Part shown: piece by piece, positions 59,154-64,000 of the stretch
Layout: every line of letters starts with the position of its first letter
Position numbering within the stretch: position 1 is the first letter of the stretch
From: DASZIT01 sp036268775
GTDB taxonomy: Bacteria; Actinomycetota; Acidimicrobiia; Acidimicrobiales; RAAP-2
Direction: 5' to 3'
Assembly: GCA_036268775.1 (NCBI GenBank)
Contig: DATATM010000010.1
Location: 1 to 64,000, forward strand
DNA: 64,000 bases
Notes under the pieces: model-generated
What the model was told of the DNA's origin: nothing
What the model saw: only the letters and a program-made list of their open reading frames with translations
The model's database searches: none
Made by a program: the position numbers and the translations under genes

Positions 59154-61937
59154 TCAGTTAGCGCCGTGGCAGAACTTGAACTTCTTGTTGCTGCCACACC
59201 AACACGGCTCGTTCCGGCCGATCTTCTCCTTGTCGGACTTCACGATCGGGATCTGGGTCTCGCCGTCCTCGGCCATCCGGTTGGTGACCCCGACGGCGCC
59301 GCCGCCGGGCCCCGAGCCGTTGGCACCACCCTCGGCCGCCACCTCCGCCATCTCCGCCGCCGTCGGTCCCACCGCGAACGCCGCCGACATCGAACCGCTC
59401 CCCTGCACCGGGTCGTCGGCGGCGATGTAGCTGGCCTGGGCCAGGTCCGGCTCCGGAGCGGGCTCGGCCAGCACCTGGACGTGGAACACGTAGCGCAGGT
59501 AGTCGTCGTCGATCCCGTCCATCAGCTTGCCGAACATCTCGAAGCCGTCCCGTTGCCAGGCCACCAGCGGATCCTGGTTGCCCATGGCCCGCAGGTTGAT
59601 GCCTTCCCGCAGGAGGTCCATCTCCGCCAGGTGGTCACGCCACCGCTGGTCGAGGATCTGCAGCATGATGTCGCGCTCCAGCTGCCGGGCCGTCTCCGCC
59701 CCGCCGGGGATCGTCTCGTCCCGCTCGGCGTAGAGGTCGAGGGCCTCGGAGAGGATGCTCTCCGCCACCTGGCCGGCGGTGGTCGCCTCGGCCAGGTCGT
59801 CCTCCACGAACTTGGACGGGTAGTACTGGGTGACTTCGGTGATCAGACGAGGCAGGTCCCACTCTTCGGGGTAGTCGGTCGGGCAGGATGCCGCCACCAG
59901 CGCAGTGATGGTCGTCTCCAGCAGCTCCAGGGTCTCCTCGTGGAGGTCCTCGCCCTCGATGATCTGCAGCCGGCGCTTGTAGATCACCTTGCGCTGCTCG
60001 TTCATCACATCGTCGTACTTGAGGACGTCCTTGCGGGATTCGGCGTTGCGTCCCTCCACGGTGTTCTGCGCCCGCTCGATGGCCTTGGTCACCATCTTCG
60101 CCTCGATGGGGATGTCGTCGGGGATCGCCCGGCCCATCACCCAGTTCATCGCCCCGGTGGCGAACAGCCGCATCAGGTCGTCTTCCAGGGAGAGGAAGAA
60201 CCGGCTCTCCCCCGGGTCACCCTGGCGGCCGGAACGGCCCCGGAGCTGGTTGTCGATGCGGCGGCTCTCGTGGCGCTCACTGCCGAGGACGTAGAGCCCC
60301 CCGGCCGCCCGCACCGCTTCGCCCTCCCGGGTGCAGATCTCTTCGAACTCGGCGCGGATCTTGGCCAGCTCGGCGGCGCCCTCGTCGGTGGTGAGGTCGA
60401 GGCCGCGGGCGTTGGCCTCCCGCACCGCCATCCCCTCGGCATTGCCCCCGAGAATGATGTCGACGCCTCGTCCCGCCATGTTGGTGGCGACGGTGACCCC
60501 GCCCACCCGCCCGGCTTGGGCGACGATCTCCGCCTCCCGGAAGTGCTGCTTGGCGTTGAGGACGGCATGGGGGATGCCCTTCTTCTCCAGCAGCCGGGCC
60601 AGGTGCTCGGACTTCGACACCGAGGCGGTGCCCACCAGCACCGGTTGCCCGGTGGCGTGGCGCTCGGCGATGTCCTCCACCACCGCGTTGAACTTGGCGT
60701 CCTCCGACTTGTAGACCAGGTCGGGGTTGTCGTTCCGGACCAACGGCTTGTTGGTGGGGATCGGGACCACTGGGAGGTCGTAGGTATTGGCGAACTCCGA
60801 CGCCTCCGTCTCGGCGGTGCCGGTCATCCCCGCCAGCTTCTCGTAGAGGCGGAAGTAGTTCTGGAGGGTCACCGTCGCCCAGGTGTGGTTCTCCTCGTTG
60901 ATCCGGACCCGCTCCTTGGCTTCCACCGCCTGGTGGAGACCATCGGACCAGCGCCGCCCGTCGAGGGTGCGCCCGGTGAACTCGTCGACGATCTTCACTT
61001 CGCCATCGGCGATCAGGTAGTCCTTGTCCCGCTTGTAGAGCTCTTTGGCGTAGAGGGCCTGGGTGAGGTGGTGGACGTAGTTGACCGCCACCGCGTCGTA
61101 GAGGTTGTCCACCCCCAGCTGGCCCTCGACCTTCTCGATGCCGGCCTCGGTGGGGACGACGGTGCGCTTCTCCTCGTCGACCTCGTAGTCGTCCTCGTCG
61201 CGCAGCGTCCTGACGATCCCGGCGAACTGGTAGTAGAGCTTGGCCGACTCGGCGGCCGGGCCGGAGATGATCAGCGGGGTACGGGCCTCGTCGATGAGGA
61301 TGGAGTCGACCTCGTCGACGATGGCGTAGGGGTGGCCCCGCTGGACCATGGCGTCCTTGGTGCGGGCCATGTTGTCCCGGAGGTAGTCGAAGCCGAACTC
61401 GGTGTTGGTCCCGTAGGTGACATCGGCGTTGTAGGCGGCCCGCTTGGACTCGGCGTCCTCGATGTCGGGACCCACCCGCCCGACGGTCAGGCCGAGGAAG
61501 GTGTGCAGCCTTCCCATCCACTCCGAGTCACGGGAGGCGAGGTAGTCGTTCACCGTCACCACGTGGACCCCGTTGCCGGCCAGGGCATTGAGGTACACCG
61601 GCAGGGTGGAGACCAACGTCTTGCCCTCCCCGGTCTTCATTTCGGCGATCCAGCCGAAGTGAAGGGCCATGCCCCCCATCAGCTGGGCGTCGAAGTGTCG
61701 CTGACCGAGCACCCGCCAGGCACCTTCCCGCACCACCGCGAACGCCTCGACCAGGATGTCCTCGAAGCTCTCGCCGTTGGCCAACCGCTCCTTGAACCGG
61801 GGAGTGAAGGCCTGGAGCTCCGCGTCGCTCAGGGCCTCGATCTCCGGTTCCAGGGCATTGACCAGTGGGACCAGATCGGCCAGACGACGGACTTTTTTGC
61901 CTTCGCCGGCACGAAGGACCTTGGTGAACACACTCAT
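59154..61937 (-). CDS. secA: Protein translocase ATPase SecA
   Basis: A 927-residue SecA, the motor of Sec-dependent export at the membrane. Landmarks: Walker A KTGEGKTLVSTLP, DEAD-like IVDEVDSILIDEAR, the pre-protein cross-linking domain, NMAGRGVDIILGGN and GRSGRQGDPGESRFFLSLED in the second nucleotide domain, and the C-terminal zinc motif CWCGSNKKFKFCHG. The ATG at 61937 has no strong Shine-Dalgarno. Full length for the family. Between secA and hpf 113 bases hold no gene. Confidence 0.98.
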   Translation of the reverse strand: MSVFTKVLRAGEGKKVRRLADLVPLVNALEPEIEALSDAELQAFTPRFKERLANGESFEDILVEAFAVVREGAWRVLGQRHFDAQLMGGMALHFGWIAEMKTGEGKTLVSTLPVYLNALAGNGVHVVTVNDYLASRDSEWMGRLHTFLGLTVGRVGPDIEDAESKRAAYNADVTYGTNTEFGFDYLRDNMARTKDAMVQRGHPYAIVDEVDSILIDEARTPLIISGPAAESAKLYYQFAGIVRTLRDEDDYEVDEEKRTVVPTEAGIEKVEGQLGVDNLYDAVAVNYVHHLTQALYAKELYKRDKDYLIADGEVKIVDEFTGRTLDGRRWSDGLHQAVEAKERVRINEENHTWATVTLQNYFRLYEKLAGMTGTAETEASEFANTYDLPVVPIPTNKPLVRNDNPDLVYKSEDAKFNAVVEDIAERHATGQPVLVGTASVSKSEHLARLLEKKGIPHAVLNAKQHFREAEIVAQAGRVGGVTVATNMAGRGVDIILGGNAEGMAVREANARGLDLTTDEGAAELAKIRAEFEEICTREGEAVRAAGGLYVLGSERHESRRIDNQLRGRSGRQGDPGESRFFLSLEDDLMRLFATGAMNWVMGRAIPDDIPIEAKMVTKAIERAQNTVEGRNAESRKDVLKYDDVMNEQRKVIYKRRLQIIEGEDLHEETLELLETTITALVAASCPTDYPEEWDLPRLITEVTQYYPSKFVEDDLAEATTAGQVAESILSEALDLYAERDETIPGGAETARQLERDIMLQILDQRWRDHLAEMDLLREGINLRAMGNQDPLVAWQRDGFEMFGKLMDGIDDDYLRYVFHVQVLAEPAPEPDLAQASYIAADDPVQGSGSMSAAFAVGPTAAEMAEVAAEGGANGSGPGGGAVGVTNRMAEDGETQIPIVKSDKEKIGRNEPCWCGSNKKFKFCHGAN

Positions 61938-62050
61938 GAGACGACCACTCTACCGTCGGCCGGTGATGGTTCCCGGCCGGACCGAGCCCCGAGCCGCCCG
62001 GATCCGGGGCGTCAGACCGGGCCCCGACCCAGGCGTCCCGCGCTCAGCAG

Positions 62051-62410
62051 TCAGGCGGTCCGGATCCGGGCCCTGACGGTCTGGACCTGACCCCGCCGGC
62101 TGGGATGGGGTCGGCCCACAATCCGACCCTTGGTCTTGGCCAGCTGGTTCTCCAGCTTTTCCACTACGAAATCCACCGCCACCAGCGGATCCGGGGCGGA
62201 GGCGTGGGCCCGGATGACCCGGCCATGGCCGGACAGGATGACTTCGCAACACTCGCAGTTGGCGATCCTCGGGTTGTGTTCCTCGGAGAAGTGCACTTCG
62301 GCTCGCTCGAGTCCCGGGCAGTGCCGGAGCAGCCGGCCCACCTTTTCCTCGACCAGCGTCCGCACCCCGTTTGGCACGATCTTTCTGCCGTTTGCGATGA
62401 CAACGTTCAC
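62051..62410 (-). CDS. hpf: Ribosome hibernation promoting factor, short form
   Basis: A 119-residue HPF/YfiA (RaiA) protein that binds the 30S A- and P-site region of idle ribosomes. GTG start with GGAGG upstream; VNVVIANGRKIVPNGVRTLV, LERAEVHFSEEHNPR, HASAPDPLVAVDFVVEKLEN. It ends after the N-terminal S30AE domain and a basic tail (RGQVQTVRARIRTA), lacking the usual actinobacterial C-terminal dimerisation domain, so it would act as a short form. The structured RNA directly upstream is the type of arrangement seen with raiA RNAs. Confidence 0.9.
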   Translation of the reverse strand: MNVVIANGRKIVPNGVRTLVEEKVGRLLRHCPGLERAEVHFSEEHNPRIANCECCEVILSGHGRVIRAHASAPDPLVAVDFVVEKLENQLAKTKGRIVGRPHPSRRGQVQTVRARIRTA

Positions 62411-62489
62411 CTGTTCGCCTCCGAGTTGTGTTGTGAGTGTTACGGGTGAGTTCGGCCGGTCCTCCGGGTCGGTCGGGATGGGGATGGGT

Positions 62490-62860
62490 ACGCGCCGGGG
62501 GAACCGGCACGATCGGTATTGTGAGCTACGAGCGGCTGACCTGGTCTTTGACCCCACACTCGCCTGCAGTGAGAATGGCGGCCCGGTTCCGGCGGAGCCG
62601 ACCGTCGAGCGGTCGTGATCCCTTCGGCACCGTAGATGGCACGCGTCACCTCATCTCCGCCCGTCCCCGACAGCCGGGAACGCCACGGGCAGGTCTTACT
62701 CCTAAGCCGCACCATGCTCAGCAACCAGTAGTTGCCTTACGTGGGTCGTTTCGCCTACGGCTGGCTTCGACTTGCAACCACAGACCCGCACGTAGCTCAC
62801 GGGGGACAGTGTAGGTCCCGGTCCTCCGACTTTCACTAGCAACGCCGCGAGTTCACCAGG
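62490..62860 (-). ncRNA. Structured RNA upstream of hpf (raiA-RNA-type candidate)
   Basis: A 528-base gap lies between hpf and the sugar-isomerase gene, without a plausible gene. On the minus strand it is dense with helices (plus coordinates): GTGAGCTAC 62521-62529 with GTAGCTCAC 62792-62800, a perfect 9-bp long-range pairing; 62741-62747 with 62783-62791; hairpins 62803-62819 (GGGAC/GTCCC), 62721-62735 (GCAAC/GTTGC), 62695-62706 (CTTA/TAAG), 62659-62690 (GCCCGT/ACGGGC) and 62599-62615 (CGACCG/CGGTCG). raiA RNAs are known to lie before raiA (hpf) genes in Firmicutes and actinobacteria, so this is the best match; the class is inferred from context, not from a covariance search. Confidence 0.65.
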
Positions 62861-62894
62861 TCGCCACGTGGGCGTCACGCGCCCGCAACACGGC

Positions 62895-62923
62895 GTTCGC
62901 CTCCCGGACACGCCGGGGCGAAC
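62895..62923 (-). terminator. Terminator-like hairpin after the sugar isomerase gene
   Basis: GTTCGCC plus CCGG (62895-62907) pairs with CCGG plus GGCGAAC (62913-62923), with loop ACACG and a small bulge. It follows the minus-strand gene stop (62939) by 15 bases. It has no T tract, as is common in high-GC actinobacteria. Confidence 0.5.
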
Positions 62924-62938
62924 CCTTTGGGCGGGCGA

Positions 62939-63982
62939 TCAGCTCTCGGCCAGCCGCTCTTTGAGCTCGACCAGCACCGGGATGGGGCCGGGGTCGATGT
63001 CTTCGTGTCCGGCCAGATGGAGCGAGACGAAGTCCCCGATGATGGCCAGATCGAGGAGTTGGGCCAGGTCCCCCTCGCCGGCGGCCCGCACCTCGACGAT
63101 GCCGGCCATCACCTCGCGGAGCACTTCGGCCACCAGGTCGAACCGGCGGGCCACCTGGGGATGTTCGGCACCGTGGCGCAGGTTGACCAGGGTGAACATC
63201 TGCCGGGTCACGTCCCCGTTCTGCCCCCACCCGGCGATCTCGTTGTGGCAGAGCTCCGGGTACACATTGAAGAAGGCCGGCGCCTTGGCGTTTTCGTTGA
63301 CCTGCGCCTTCCACCGCAGGGCGGCGGCCGCCCCGAGGGCCTGCGAGCTGTGGATCAGCGGGATGGTCCGCCCGATGCGCCGGGCCACGTCCTCGGCCAG
63401 GCTGTCCGGCTTGACCAACTGGTCGCGACGGCGCCGGAGCTGACGGACGGCCAGCTTCGCCCAGTGGACGGCGCCGGGGAACAACCCGATCTCCTCCAAC
63501 ACCACCAGCGGGGGGATGGCCATGGCCCCGAGGGCGGCCCGGGGCTGGGGGATGTCGGAAGGGACCCCGATGAGCGGGACCTGCCATTCACCGGCCAGCC
63601 GGCCGAGTTGGCCGCCACTGCTCACCACCACCAGGGCCGCCCCCGACTCGTAGGCCTGGCCGACCGCCTCCAGAGTCTCTTCGGTGTCACCCGAGAACGA
63701 CATGGCGAAGACCAGGGAGTTGGCCCCCACGTAGTCGGGCAGCTCGTAGCCCTTCACCACGGTGACCGGCACCGGCATGAACGGCGCCGCCACCGCCAGC
63801 AGGACATCGCCGGCGATCCCGCTGCCACCCATCCCCAGTACCACCACGTTCTCGACCTGCTGGTGGTTGGGAAGGCCGGTCATCCCCTGGGCCCCCTTCA
63901 ACGCCGCCTCCACCTGTTCGGGGAGGCCGGCGGTGGCGCCCCACATGTCCAGGCTGTCGACTTTCAGCGGGGAGTCCGCCAC
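62939..63982 (-). CDS. Bifunctional phosphoglucose/phosphomannose isomerase (SIS domain)
   Basis: A 347-residue SIS-domain sugar isomerase of the PGI/PMI family. SIS motifs: VVLGMGGSGIAGDVLLA, FAMSFSGDTEETLEAVGQAY, ALVVVSSGGQLGRLAG; RWKAQVNENAKAPAFFNVYP and HNEIAGWGQ supply the catalytic Glu and His. Such enzymes interconvert glucose-6-, fructose-6- and mannose-6-phosphate. A start codon (GTG) is visible at 63982, close to the window edge, so an upstream start outside the window cannot be excluded. It leads the housekeeping block. Confidence 0.93.
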   Translation of the reverse strand: MADSPLKVDSLDMWGATAGLPEQVEAALKGAQGMTGLPNHQQVENVVVLGMGGSGIAGDVLLAVAAPFMPVPVTVVKGYELPDYVGANSLVFAMSFSGDTEETLEAVGQAYESGAALVVVSSGGQLGRLAGEWQVPLIGVPSDIPQPRAALGAMAIPPLVVLEEIGLFPGAVHWAKLAVRQLRRRRDQLVKPDSLAEDVARRIGRTIPLIHSSQALGAAAALRWKAQVNENAKAPAFFNVYPELCHNEIAGWGQNGDVTRQMFTLVNLRHGAEHPQVARRFDLVAEVLREVMAGIVEVRAAGEGDLAQLLDLAIIGDFVSLHLAGHEDIDPGPIPVLVELKERLAES

Positions 63983-64000
63983 CGGCGGGCTGCCGGCGGC

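Noticed and set aside
59073..62090. A 1,005-residue open frame opposite secA
   Set aside because: It is the antisense of secA, in a high-GC frame without stops. The composition is His/Val/Gly-rich with no motif; SecA is unmistakable on the other strand.
62480..62880. tmRNA, RNase P RNA or 6S RNA in the gap upstream of hpf
   Set aside because: No tRNA-like ends or Ala-Ala tag frame, no GAGGAAAGTCC core and no long single hairpin. The layout fits an hpf-associated RNA instead.

Overview
The window is high-GC chromosomal DNA (about 70% G+C by hand count in housekeeping stretches, near 52% in a few accessory patches). It reads as an actinobacterium, most likely an uncultured member of the Acidimicrobiia. 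The supporting signs are actinobacterial families (DUF3039, DUF2505, SCO6745-like and BsaP-like proteins), a VYSFGDA-type secreted repeat at the left edge, many acyl-CoA dehydrogenase and ligase genes, GTG/TTG starts, and a -10 box placed 6-8 bases before many start codons (leaderless mRNAs). The lineage is inferred from gene content; no rRNA is present. I found no tRNA, rRNA, CRISPR array, insertion sequence or phage gene.

Layout. 0-6.8 kb: end of a secreted repeat protein, a two-component system, an ABC exporter pair, two exported Thr/Pro-linker proteins and an NTF2-fold enzyme. 6.8-13.3 kb: a long structured leader (riboswitch candidate) before ahcY, a fructosamine-kinase-like gene, a DUF1707 protein, an acyl-CoA dehydrogenase, and bioB translationally coupled to a small bsaP-like gene. 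13.4-22.8 kb: a secreted two-CBM2 GH18 chitinase, an MFS transporter, small conserved actinobacterial proteins, maf-dusB, an ABC-F ATPase and a TMEM175-like channel. 23-33 kb: an accessory stretch with a TetR/NmrA-like module and its palindromic operator, a flavin monooxygenase, a GntR gene, an SPFH/NfeD pair and several small enzymes. 33-41.1 kb: the bioA-bioF-bioD operon, divergent from an archaeal-type riboflavin synthase, then fatty-acid genes and an ABC1/UbiB-like kinase.

41.2-48.5 kb is an accessory tract of lower G+C with small single-gene units (SnoaL, SRPBCC, sulfotransferase, RDD, hypothetical proteins). 48.5-56 kb holds a MarR gene with two operators and a divergent methyltransferase, a nucleotidyltransferase, a serine hydrolase, a secreted lipase, an ECF sigma/DUF4349 pair with a clear ECF promoter, and a lipoprotein gene bracketed by two copies of the ftsX 3' end. 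56.1-64 kb is a conserved housekeeping block, all on the minus strand: SIS-domain sugar isomerase, a structured non-coding RNA of about 350 nt, hpf (raiA), secA, prfB, ftsE, ftsX.

How parts work together: AhcY recycles the by-product of SAM-dependent methylation, which would explain sensing of a SAM-type ligand by its leader. The biotin genes make the cofactor of acyl-CoA carboxylases and fit the lipid-metabolism genes nearby. SecA, FtsEX, RF2, HPF and the RNA form a translation/envelope cluster. The most interesting items are the raiA-type RNA, the ahcY leader, the archaeal-type riboflavin synthase in a bacterium, the ftsX-end duplication, and the repeated leaderless-promoter pattern.
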